Below, piece after piece: positions 46,834 to 55,207 of a stretch of DNA of 64,000 nt (positions within the stretch are counted from its first letter, which is position 1; the number at the start of each line of letters is the position of its first letter). Source of the stretch: an uncultured bacterium (GTDB lineage Bacteria; Verrucomicrobiota; Lentisphaeria; Victivallales; UBA1829). The DNA is taken from assembly GCA_949297765.1 (NCBI GenBank), contig CASFTV010000009.1:1-64000 (forward strand), given 5' to 3'. Made by a program: the position numbers and the translations under genes. The notes below the pieces were generated by a model that ran no database searches, was not told where the DNA came from, and worked only from the letters and a program-made list of their open reading frames with translations.

Positions 46834-48492
46834 TTACGGATTCTCAGAATGTTCCATCACGGGAAGAACGAGACGGGAAGGATGGAGACGATCATGAAAA
46901 ACCGTCTGGCGGGCAATCCGCAGCTCTGTATCGTCCGCAATGGATCCGCCCGTCTGATTGTTCCGGCTGAATTCGGGAAAGTCGCTCCCGGCGATTTCCA
47001 GACGGATCCGGTGGCCCGGCAGAAAACAGTTGGCGATGCTCCAGAGGTCGATATTGAATTCACAGACTTCTCCGGGAGAAAGGAGTTCCGGCACCTCCAT
47101 CGAATTCCGGCAGCGCGCCCGCAAAATACCGTTGGCGATATTGAATGCGCGGCCGTCCGGATAGACATCGACCAGTTTCGCAGTAAAATCCGTATCCGGA
47201 GCGGTACTTGACGCAAACAGAAAAACCCGGACCCTCCCGGCAATCTCCAGAGGAGAAGCCAGAGGTTCCGATGTATATACAAGGACATCGGTCCGCCGCT
47301 CAAGTTCGGACTGGTCATGCGATCCGCAGGGGACACAGATCCCGTGGCCGCCGGTTGTCGGGACAGGATTGCGCGGATCACTGATAAAACAGTCCGGAAC
47401 CTCCTGTTCCGGAAGAAGAGAGGAAAGAGTCCCGTCGCCGAACCGGCTGTTGGCGGCACCGCGGCTGTGAAGATACATATTCTGCTCCCCGGAACCGGCG
47501 GGCGGCCAGGTCTCCGCAGTCCGCCACTCGTTGATTCCCAGCATGAAATAGCGGAGGGGCGCGAAAGGGGGAAGCTCTTCGCCGTTCAGGCGGGCTTCCA
47601 GAAACAGTGCCTCGGGTTCCTCCACCTGTTTCCGGCGGGAGAGATCGCCATCCCCCAGAGGGATCTCCCCGGCGGGTTCACTGTGAGCCCAGGGACCGAT
47701 CACGCACCGGGTCAGATTTCTGGCCTCCGCGGATCCGGCGCGGGAACGCATCAGCATAAAACTGTCGAGTGCGCCCTGCGTGTAAATGTCGAACCAGCCG
47801 CTCCAGACAAATGCGGGGACCTTGATCCGGTCGACAAAAGAGGCAAGATCGAATTTCCGCCAGTAATCATCGTAGTCCGGATGCTCCAGCCATGTCCGCC
47901 AGAAGGGGACCCGGCCAAGACCGGCCGCCTCGTCCACCGTCCGCAGAGGAAGATGAGCGGACAAGAATGCCAAGTCGAGCGGCGGCATATCCCGGTCCGG
48001 ACTGTTTTTTTTCCATGTCTCAAGCGCCCAGCCGATGTTCTGCTGGAGGATGAACGCTCCCCCCTGGTACTTCGGACTCTCGTGATAGTTGCAGGGCGCG
48101 ACTCCGGGAGAAACGGCAACAAGGGAAGGATTTCCACATTGAGCTGCAAACCATTGAGCAGCACCGAGATAGGAAGCCCCCCGCATTGTGGTCCGTCCAT
48201 TGCACCATGGCTGTGCGGCAATCCATTTCAGACAATCCTCCCCGTCCTCCGCCTCCTGAATCCACGGGCGCTCCCACCGTCCTTCCGACATTCCGCTTCC
48301 CCGGACATCCTGATGCACGAACACGATCCCCTTTTCCGTGATTCCCTCATGGGCGGCGATCCCCCCTGCGGCACGGTACAGGTTCCGGATCAGGAGAACC
48401 GGGAAAGGCCCCTGCCCGTCCGGGAAATGAAGTGTGGTAAACAGTCGGACTCCGTCACGCATCGGAACCATTTCCGTCAGAATCTTCATCAT
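46834..48492 (-). CDS. CocE/NonD-family hydrolase
   Basis: This 552-residue protein has the CocE/X-Pro-dipeptidyl-peptidase alpha/beta-hydrolase fold. The N-terminal catalytic domain contains MRDGVRL, HQDVRGSGMSEG and the nucleophile motif MRGASYLGAAQ (GxSYxG). A helical cap follows and the C-terminal third is the jelly roll typical of the family (IAGRVRVFLFAS, SPGEVCEFNIDLW). These enzymes hydrolyse esters or amides such as acyl or proline peptides; the substrate is unknown. No signal peptide. The start at 48492 (or 48489) gives MMKILTEMV; the longer open frame upstream is unlikely to be translated. Confidence 0.85.
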   Translation of the reverse strand: MMKILTEMVPMRDGVRLFTTLHFPDGQGPFPVLLIRNLYRAAGGIAAHEGITEKGIVFVHQDVRGSGMSEGRWERPWIQEAEDGEDCLKWIAAQPWCNGRTTMRGASYLGAAQWFAAQCGNPSLVAVSPGVAPCNYHESPKYQGGAFILQQNIGWALETWKKNSPDRDMPPLDLAFLSAHLPLRTVDEAAGLGRVPFWRTWLEHPDYDDYWRKFDLASFVDRIKVPAFVWSGWFDIYTQGALDSFMLMRSRAGSAEARNLTRCVIGPWAHSEPAGEIPLGDGDLSRRKQVEEPEALFLEARLNGEELPPFAPLRYFMLGINEWRTAETWPPAGSGEQNMYLHSRGAANSRFGDGTLSSLLPEQEVPDCFISDPRNPVPTTGGHGICVPCGSHDQSELERRTDVLVYTSEPLASPLEIAGRVRVFLFASSTAPDTDFTAKLVDVYPDGRAFNIANGILRARCRNSMEVPELLSPGEVCEFNIDLWSIANCFLPGHRIRLEIAGSDFPEFSRNNQTGGSIADDTELRIARQTVFHDRLHPSRLVLPVMEHSENP

Positions 48493-48721
48493 GTCCCATA
48501 TTCCATTTTTGATTGGCCGTCCCGGGAAAAGCCTCCTTCCCGGAACGACACCGTGTTGTTTCCGGAAATCTCCGAAAGGGAAATCCCGCGTCTGGAATAC
48601 AGTAATGTTTCCTGTCTGTTTTTCAAGTTCCGAAGGGTCCTCTCCTTTTCTTTTCCGGCTGATTTTCCGGAAAAGAAAACAGGCAACAGAAGAGGCGGCG
48701 AACGGGAAATGCCGGGAGAGT

Positions 48722-50749
48722 TCAGGAATCCCTCTGCTTCCGGGACGCCCCGGAACCGTTGAAAAACGGAATCCGGATGCCGTCAACCACCAGAGCCGAA
48801 TCCAAAACCTTCACCGATGCGTTTTTTTCCCCAAGAACAGCGAAGAAAACGGCGGAGCGGACCTTCCCTTTTGATCCGTATGCAAGCACATGGGCATTTC
48901 CGGCCTCCGCCTCCTTTCCCTGCCGGACCTCGTCCCAGTTGCTGACCCGTTCCGATACGACATAACCTTTTGACACTTCGTTATTTCCACTGGTCTGAAT
49001 ATGCAGTGTCGCCTTCGGATGGCGATACAGAAAACGGTTTTCCCCCTTCTCTTCCAGAACCGCATTCCGGAAAATATTGTTCAGATGAAGGCGCGCACGG
49101 AATTCAAAAGCACCCCGATCCGCCTCCGCCTGATCCAGAACGACAAGCTGACGACTCTTTTTCAGCCATGCAAAAGTACGGATCATCCGTTTCAGAGGCT
49201 GAGAATATGCACCGCGCAGATCCAGACGCAGCAGCACCATCTCATCATCTTCGCGAAACTCGGGACATGCGGTTTTCTGTTTCCCGGGCGGCAGCTGATC
49301 GGTCCCGTCGACCGTCACGGTGTTTGCGGCGGAAGTCCGGATGCTCAGCTGATGAATCGGACGGCGGTAGAGATTGGTGTTTCCGGAGTGCATAACAAGA
49401 GGAACTCCTCCGGCGGCAAAGACAAAGTTCCCATTTTCCGGCCGCTTGTGACTGTTCACCCGGGCGCGGGTGTTCCAGTAACAGCAGAAGACAGGCTCCT
49501 TCTCCTTCCATCCGGCACGGATGAACGTCTGTCCGTTGGAAAAACGTGCGGTCAGCGGAAGATTCAGCTTTTCGGGAACGGCGATCCGGGGATCCTTTCC
49601 CCTGCCGGCAAGAAATGTGTTGATGTTCCAGTTCCACCACGGCTTCCGCCACGGAGAACGCGAACCGAGGTATGCCGCAATCGGATCATCATAGGCAAGC
49701 GAAAGGATATACATGGTCCCGGCAGGAGGAGAAGAAAAATAGTTGTCGTCGCCGAACGAAATCCGATAGAACCGATCCGGGCTTCGCACGTCATGATACA
49801 GCATCCATTTTGCCACGTTCCGGAGGGGGGAATCCCGGAAGAAGTCCGTCCGCTCCCTCTCTGTCAGATAGGGGTAGATCGACGGGATCACACTCATTGC
49901 ATATCCGGCGTATCCGGCGCCCTCCCCGTAACTTCCGTCCGCTTCGAAACTTGAGCGGAAATAGTGTTTCAGAAGCCGGAGTGCGAATTCCGCTTTCGGC
50001 GCATCCTCAAAATATTTTGCGGAAAGCAGAAGAGCACCGCTCAGAATGGAGGTCCAGTTGTTGGGTTCCCGATCCCATTCCTGCCGCCGCACAAGATCAT
50101 CGTAACACGACTCCAGAACATATTCCCGGTACCGGGCCTCAATCAGACGGATCTCTTCCGGAGTAAACAGGTCCCGGCAGCGGAGCAGAATGGCGTTCAG
50201 AACCCGCGCAAACGGCAGCGTATGCAGATCCGCATACCGTTTTTTGACGGTGTCTTTTTTCCAGACCCGGTACATCTGTCCCATCCAGAACCAGCGGTCG
50301 AGCGTCATGGCATGCATGGTATAGTCGTGAATGAAGGTGCCGACCAGAGAATTTCCCGTAAAAAAGTAGGTATCAAGCATCGGTTCGATCGCGAGATAGC
50401 GGAGCTGGTACGCGGGAACCACATTCGGCGGGAGACTCCAGGAATTCAGATAGCGAAGCACATGGATTTCATTCTGTTTGCGCCAGGTGTTTCTTCCGTT
50501 CGGATCATCCCGGTAAAATTCGGCGATCCTCACCAGCATCTCACGGGGTGCGGGAAGAGGGCGGAGATTTTCCATGCGCCGGATCCGCTCCACATCCATC
50601 TTCAGATCTTTCATGGAAAGTTTCCGAAATCCGGCCGGAGGCGCAAGTTTGAATTCCCGCATGTCCGGATAGATTCCCAGAAGGAGTTTCTCCTCCGCAA
50701 AGAGGGACAGACTGCCGATCAGAAGGATGGAAAACAGAATGCGTTTCAT
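48722..50749 (-). CDS. Secreted heparinase II/III-like polysaccharide lyase
   Basis: This 675-residue protein has a signal peptide (MKRILFSILLIGSLSLFA). The N-terminal 380 residues form an alpha-helical toroid with NNWTSILSGA and DGSYGEGAGYAGYA, the signature region of heparinase II/III and alginate lyase families. The C-terminal 280 residues are beta-sandwich with ARVNSHKRPENGNFVFAAGG and the histidine/tyrosine stretches seen in such lyases. It would cleave uronic-acid polysaccharides by beta-elimination. The family number cannot be set by eye. No pseudopilin precedes it. Divergent from the IclR gene. Confidence 0.78.
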   Translation of the reverse strand: MKRILFSILLIGSLSLFAEEKLLLGIYPDMREFKLAPPAGFRKLSMKDLKMDVERIRRMENLRPLPAPREMLVRIAEFYRDDPNGRNTWRKQNEIHVLRYLNSWSLPPNVVPAYQLRYLAIEPMLDTYFFTGNSLVGTFIHDYTMHAMTLDRWFWMGQMYRVWKKDTVKKRYADLHTLPFARVLNAILLRCRDLFTPEEIRLIEARYREYVLESCYDDLVRRQEWDREPNNWTSILSGALLLSAKYFEDAPKAEFALRLLKHYFRSSFEADGSYGEGAGYAGYAMSVIPSIYPYLTERERTDFFRDSPLRNVAKWMLYHDVRSPDRFYRISFGDDNYFSSPPAGTMYILSLAYDDPIAAYLGSRSPWRKPWWNWNINTFLAGRGKDPRIAVPEKLNLPLTARFSNGQTFIRAGWKEKEPVFCCYWNTRARVNSHKRPENGNFVFAAGGVPLVMHSGNTNLYRRPIHQLSIRTSAANTVTVDGTDQLPPGKQKTACPEFREDDEMVLLRLDLRGAYSQPLKRMIRTFAWLKKSRQLVVLDQAEADRGAFEFRARLHLNNIFRNAVLEEKGENRFLYRHPKATLHIQTSGNNEVSKGYVVSERVSNWDEVRQGKEAEAGNAHVLAYGSKGKVRSAVFFAVLGEKNASVKVLDSALVVDGIRIPFFNGSGASRKQRDS

Positions 50750-50799
50750 AAGACGTTTCTCCTGTAAATAAAAAGCGGAACGGTTTCTTCCCGCATTTC

Positions 50800-50828
50800 A
50801 TTTTACCAGATAAGCTCCCGATTGTCAA
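50800..50828 (-). promoter_or_regulatory. Promoter of the lyase gene
   Basis: On the minus strand a perfect TTGACA (50828-50823) and TAAAAT (50805-50800) are separated by 17 bp. The start codon is 50 bp downstream. Confidence 0.65.
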
Positions 50829-50911
50829 GAGGAAACGCGCTCCAAAGCCTGCATTGTCTCTTCATCGTGGAGAACCGGAGGAAGAAAAAGGAAGGACTCC
50901 GGAACAGAATA

Positions 50912-50939
50912 TTGAAAAGAGCGTTTGCGGGATTATATT
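50912..50939 (+). promoter_or_regulatory. Promoter of the IclR gene
   Basis: TTGAAA (50912-50917) and TATATT (50934-50939) have a 16-bp spacer. Transcription from here makes upstream in-frame starts impossible and supports the ATG at 50974. Confidence 0.5.
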
Positions 50940-50973
50940 CCGATTCAGAGAAACGACGAAGGAACAAGGGCGG

Positions 50974-51705
50974 ATGAAGGATAAAATTCAGGTTCTCGAA
51001 CGTGCATTTCATGTGCTGGAACTGGTTGCGCAGGATACGGAGCGGCCGCACACGGTGGGAGAACTTGCGGAAATGAGCGGCCTCAAGGTGCAGACCCTTT
51101 CCAAGATCGTGCGGACGATGACGGTGCTCGGCTATCTGGAAAACACGGGGCGGAAAAGCGGCTACATCATCGGGGAAAAACTTCTCCGTCTTGCCGAAAG
51201 CTACCGGGATCCGGACACTCTGCGCCGTCTGGTTCTGCCGCATCTGAAGTTCTATGCGGAACAGATCGGAGAATACATCTGTTTTTCGGTTCTCCGCGGA
51301 TACTACAAGCGGATCGTCTGCAAGATCCGGGCAAAAGAGGCGAATCCGCGGTTCCAGTACACCTTTCCGGCGGAGGAGAACGCGTTTGAATCGCTCTCGG
51401 GGATCTGTCTGGTCGCCCGGAGCGGCAGAGAGCGGCAGATCAAATTCTACGACCGCTGCGGTGTTCCGCCCGCCTGGGGAAAGATTTCAAAAGAAGAATA
51501 TCTCCGGAAAATGGAAGCGCTCTCACGGGAGGAGTTCTCGCTCTCCCGCGAAATCCGACCCGGTTATATCATCATCTGCTATCCGGTGATCTGCGACGCG
51601 GAACTCATCGGAGAGCTCGGCTCCTTCATGCCGGAAGCGGCCTATTCCGACACCGTTCCCGCTCTCCTGCGGGAAATCGCCGGAAAAATCGCCAGAAGTT
51701 ATTGA
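50974..51705 (+). CDS. IclR-family transcriptional regulator
   Basis: This 243-residue protein has an IclR winged helix (VLERAFHVLELVAQDTERP, MSGLKVQTLSKIVRTM) and a C-terminal GAF-like effector domain (VLPHLKFYAEQIGEYICFS, EFSLSREI, IICYPV). The ATG at 50974 has GAAGGAACAAGGG upstream. It lies between the divergent lyase and the downstream GH38 gene and could control either or both. IclR proteins bind organic acids or sugar breakdown products, which suits a uronate lyase. Confidence 0.87.
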   Translation: MKDKIQVLERAFHVLELVAQDTERPHTVGELAEMSGLKVQTLSKIVRTMTVLGYLENTGRKSGYIIGEKLLRLAESYRDPDTLRRLVLPHLKFYAEQIGEYICFSVLRGYYKRIVCKIRAKEANPRFQYTFPAEENAFESLSGICLVARSGRERQIKFYDRCGVPPAWGKISKEEYLRKMEALSREEFSLSREIRPGYIIICYPVICDAELIGELGSFMPEAAYSDTVPALLREIAGKIARSY

Positions 51706-51709
51706 TCCG

Positions 51710-51732
51710 GTTCTCTCCCATCAAGAGAGAAC
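51710..51732. promoter_or_regulatory. Perfect 8-bp inverted repeat between the IclR and GH38 genes
   Basis: GTTCTCTC (51710-51717) and GAGAGAAC (51725-51732) with a seven-base centre start five bases after the IclR stop. There is no T-run, so it is either an operator upstream of the GH38 promoter or a weak terminator. Confidence 0.45.
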
Positions 51733-51746
51733 GGGAAGTTCTCCGA

Positions 51747-51775
51747 TTGCATTTTCTCCGACTTCCGCGTATAAT
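51747..51775 (+). promoter_or_regulatory. Promoter of the GH38 gene
   Basis: TTGCAT (51747-51752) and a consensus TATAAT (51770-51775) are separated by 17 bp. Confidence 0.65.
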
Positions 51776-51817
51776 GAACATGCGCATCCGGCCATATTCA
51801 TTCAGGAGGAGATAGAG

Positions 51818-54346
51818 ATGTCAACAGAGAAATCCGCCGTTTATCTGATTCCGTTCGCCCATCTGGACCTTTTCTGGGCGGGGAGCAGAGAGGAGTGTCT
51901 GTCGCGGGGAGCGGAGGTGATCCTGACCGCCCTGCGGCTTCTGGAACGGTATCCGGACTACCGTTTCATGATCGAAGCCGTCAATTTTCTGGACTATTTC
52001 CGGGAGGCGTATCCGGAAGACTTTCTCCGGCTCGGAACGTTTGTGCGGGAAGGACGAATGGAAGTGATTCCCGTCCGCGCGATTCTGTACACGCAGCTTC
52101 CCTCCGGAGAGACGCTGATCCGCAATTATCTCTCCGGCCGGGAGAGCTGCGGAGAGTGGTTCGGATTCTCCGGAAAGACGGTGTCGCTTTCGGATATTCC
52201 GGGTGTTACACCCCAGCTGCCGCAGATTGCAGGGAAATCCGGATTCACCGCTCTGCTTCTCTCGCACGGGACACCGCCGCATACCGACCGGGTCTGTTAC
52301 GCCGCCCTGGACGGAACGCGGATCGCCACCTATGCGCCGATCCATTACGGCCGCTGCCGGAAACTCTTCGGAGAAGCGGAAAATTATACCGCCATGTGTG
52401 CGAACGAAGCGCAGATTGAACAGGAGCTCGGCGGAATGGAGTATCCTCAGCTCTGTCAGTTCGGGACCGACCTCTGTGTGATTCCGGAACAGGTTGTGGA
52501 GAATTTCCACCGCTGGAACGCGGACGGACACCGTCCGTTTCTTTTCACAACGCCGGAAGAGTATTTCCGACAGCACTTCCCGGAATCGGCCCGGTGCATT
52601 TCCGGCGAAATTCCTTCTCTGTGGCCGAACGTGGAAAGCAGCTGGCCCGATCTCTGGCCGCAGGACCTCCCGTCAGAAAACGCGCTGTTCCAGGCGGAGT
52701 TCTTTGAAGCCCTGCGATGGGAAAACCGTTCGCAGGACTACCGGAAACGTGCCTGGAACTTTCTGCTGGATTCGATGGATCACAATCAGAACGGCATCGG
52801 AGGAGAGATCGCTGACAGGGAGAAAAAAGAACTGAAACAGTGCGCCCGTCTCATGGCGGAGCGTCTGGCGCGGGAGTCGGCGATGATCTCTGCGGCACGG
52901 ATCCCGGCTCCGCGGCCCGACTGCTTTCCTCTGGTGATCTTCAACCGGCTTTCGTGGAGAAGGAAAGGACTTGTCCGCGCGCGGACGTCCCTGTACGGGC
53001 CGGGAACGGCAAAGCATCCCCGGCTCCGGGACAACAATTTCCGTCTGATCGACGACCGGGGAGAAGAGGTTCCCTTCCGTCTTGTCAAACACCTCCGGCG
53101 AGTGGCGGATTCCATTGAAGCGGAGTTCTCCGCGGAGGTTCCGGCGTTCGGTTTCCGGTCGTATTTTCTGGAGATTGCCGAACCATCCCGATTCGAATCG
53201 CCGTTCCGGATCGACGATGGCAATGAACGGGACCGCCACGCGCCGAACGGCCCCGCCGCAAAAACAACCGTCGAATCCCGGACGCTCCGGCTGACAATCG
53301 ACCGGATCACCGGCCGTCTCTCTCTGTTCGACCGGACGTCGGAACGGTTCCTGTTTGTCAATGCGGAACTCATCGGGCGGGAAGAGATCCGGGGCGACTA
53401 CATCTGCCGCATGGACCCGAGCGGGCGAACGATTCCCTCCGTGGTGGAACATGTTGAAATTCAAGAAGATTCACCGGTTGCCTGTCGGATTCTCCTCCGG
53501 GGGACAATCTACGGGATGCGCTATGAACAGCATCTCACCCTTCCGGCCAAAACAGCGGAACTGGAAATTGAAAACACGATCCACTGGAAATGCGGCGCCT
53601 ATGTCCGCCTCGAACAGACCTTTCCTTTTCCCGATGCGGAAAAACGGGAGATCGAATACGGCGTTCCCTTCGGCAAAGTCCGTTATCCGGAAACGATTTA
53701 CAAAGACGGTCTCCTGTTCCGCTCCATTGTCACGCCGGAACGCGGCAGCAATCCGGATCCGGAGATCGAACATTTCCGTCTGGCCTCCCAATGGGTCGCC
53801 TTCCGCGCGGACGGACATTTCACTACGATCGGCTGCGACCACCGGCTCTGGGAATTCGAGCCGCATGAGATCCGCAGCTGCATGATCCGGGGGATCGGCT
53901 ACTGCAGCGGATGCGAGGAGATTCTTGCCGACGGAACGCGCAAACCGGTTCAGCGTCCCCCGGACGGCGTATACTCCTGCCGCTACCGGATTCAGCCGGG
54001 AATGCGCCCGGAATGCGGATGGGAACTGAATGCGCCGTTCTATCCTGTCGGTGTCGGCCGGTGCATCCGGAACGACTCCGCCGCACCGTCCCTTCCCGCT
54101 CTGCCCGATACAACGGGGAGCGGCATCATCGGAAGCTGCGTAAAACCGGCGGAACGGATTCCTGGAGCCATTGCGATCCGTCTGTTTGAAACGCTCGGCA
54201 GGAGCGGAGAACTCCCTCTCCCGGACGGCGACTGGATGGAGACCGATCTGATGGAGCAGAATCCCGTTCCCGCAGCCGGGCCGCTGAAATTCACCCCTTT
54301 TGAAATCAAAACACTGATCCTGAAAAGACCGCATTCTCCACAATGA
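51818..54346 (+). CDS. GH38-type alpha-mannosidase
   Basis: This 842-residue protein begins with the GH38 metal motif in the form FAHLDLFW (H15, D17). D126 in SLSDIPGVTPQLPQI fits the nucleophile position. The N-terminal barrel (1-280), a three-helix middle domain (about 300-370) and the large C-terminal beta-supersandwich complete the family architecture at normal length. No signal peptide, so it probably acts in the cytoplasm on imported mannosides. Ribosome binding site AGGAGGAGA. It is downstream of an IclR gene but has its own promoter. Confidence 0.85.
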   Translation: MSTEKSAVYLIPFAHLDLFWAGSREECLSRGAEVILTALRLLERYPDYRFMIEAVNFLDYFREAYPEDFLRLGTFVREGRMEVIPVRAILYTQLPSGETLIRNYLSGRESCGEWFGFSGKTVSLSDIPGVTPQLPQIAGKSGFTALLLSHGTPPHTDRVCYAALDGTRIATYAPIHYGRCRKLFGEAENYTAMCANEAQIEQELGGMEYPQLCQFGTDLCVIPEQVVENFHRWNADGHRPFLFTTPEEYFRQHFPESARCISGEIPSLWPNVESSWPDLWPQDLPSENALFQAEFFEALRWENRSQDYRKRAWNFLLDSMDHNQNGIGGEIADREKKELKQCARLMAERLARESAMISAARIPAPRPDCFPLVIFNRLSWRRKGLVRARTSLYGPGTAKHPRLRDNNFRLIDDRGEEVPFRLVKHLRRVADSIEAEFSAEVPAFGFRSYFLEIAEPSRFESPFRIDDGNERDRHAPNGPAAKTTVESRTLRLTIDRITGRLSLFDRTSERFLFVNAELIGREEIRGDYICRMDPSGRTIPSVVEHVEIQEDSPVACRILLRGTIYGMRYEQHLTLPAKTAELEIENTIHWKCGAYVRLEQTFPFPDAEKREIEYGVPFGKVRYPETIYKDGLLFRSIVTPERGSNPDPEIEHFRLASQWVAFRADGHFTTIGCDHRLWEFEPHEIRSCMIRGIGYCSGCEEILADGTRKPVQRPPDGVYSCRYRIQPGMRPECGWELNAPFYPVGVGRCIRNDSAAPSLPALPDTTGSGIIGSCVKPAERIPGAIAIRLFETLGRSGELPLPDGDWMETDLMEQNPVPAAGPLKFTPFEIKTLILKRPHSPQ

Positions 54347-54359
54347 AGGGAGAATGCGG
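54329..54359 (+). terminator. Hairpin at the end of the GH38 gene
   Basis: A perfect 11-bp stem CCGCATTCTCC/GGAGAATGCGG (54329-54339, 54349-54359) has a nine-base loop containing the stop codon. No T-run follows, so termination may be weak. It sits ten bases before the next promoter. Confidence 0.5.
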
Positions 54360-54369
54360 ATCGCCCCCA

Positions 54370-54398
54370 TTGACAAACTATCCGGAATCGCATATAAT
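54370..54398 (+). promoter_or_regulatory. Perfect consensus sigma-70 promoter
   Basis: TTGACA (54370-54375) and TATAAT (54393-54398) are both perfect and the spacer is exactly 17 bp. It precedes the frameshifted pseudopilin gene. Confidence 0.8.
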
Positions 54399-54428
54399 TA
54401 AAATAGATCATCAACAGAAAGGTGCGGT

Positions 54429-55129
54429 ATGAAAACAACAGCGTTGACGATGCGGAAACATCAAAGAAATTCCAGATTTACTTTGATAGAACTCCTCGTT
54501 GTAATTGCGATCATCGCGATTCTGGCGGGAATGCTTCTTCCGGCCTTGAATGCTGCGCGGGAGAAAGGAAGATCCATCAGCTGTCTTTCGAATCTGAAGC
54601 AGTTCGGACTGGTCTCTCTGGAATACACGCAGGAAAACGATGGTTATGTGATCCATCTCGGAACGGAAGCGACGGTCGGGAAAAACGTGTCTGGTACAAC
54701 GCCATGGCGCCGTATCTGGCAAAGAAAAAAACGGAAACGGTATTCGACTGGAAAAACTTCTGCTGTCCGAGCAAAGTTGCGGCGTCCAAGGATATCACGG
54801 AAAATTACGGGCTTCTCTCCGGAGTCAATGTCTATTCCGGAAGCAGCCTCAAGACATTCAAAATCGAAAAACTGAAACAGCCGTCGCGTCATTTTCAGTT
54901 CATGGATGCCATGGCATTTCTTCTGAACTACATCAACAGCTCTTACGCCGGCTGGCTGCAGTACGGGGAAACCGGAGTTTCCGGCCACTGGAACAGTCCG
55001 GCATTCCGGCACAAGGAACGTCTGAACGTCCTGTTTTTCGACGGTCATGCTGCCAATTTGGACCACACGCGGATCCACGGTTCGGAGGAAGTCAAGGAAT
55101 TCTGGTACTTCGACGAATCCCTGCGCTGA
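54429..55129 (+). pseudogene. Pseudopilin gene broken by a one-base frameshift
   Basis: The reading frame from the ATG at 54429 gives a normal start: a basic leader, [20 protein letters not shown] and [20 protein letters not shown]. Near 54680-54688 the family-like sequence moves to the -1 frame, which continues with [18 protein letters not shown] and ends with HKERLNVLFFDG (H-X9-DG) and a stop at 55129. Adding one A to the AAAAA run (54681-54685) would restore a single frame of about 233 residues. It could be a genuine recent mutation, an assembly error in a homopolymer, or (less likely) a programmed -1 shift. Unlike the other pseudopilins it has no secreted-enzyme gene directly downstream. 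Confidence 0.8.
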
Positions 55130-55207
55130 ACCATTCCCGCCCGGGCATTCCGAGAGCAGGGCTGTTCTCCGCCAGAAGAAGAACCGCCTTGCTCATTCGT
55201 TTTCCGG

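Noticed and set aside
54675-54690. Programmed -1 frameshift site in the pseudopilin gene
   Set aside because: The run is G-AAA-AAC in the zero frame, not the full A-AAA-AAC slippery heptamer, and I see no convincing downstream structure; a one-base loss explains it more simply.
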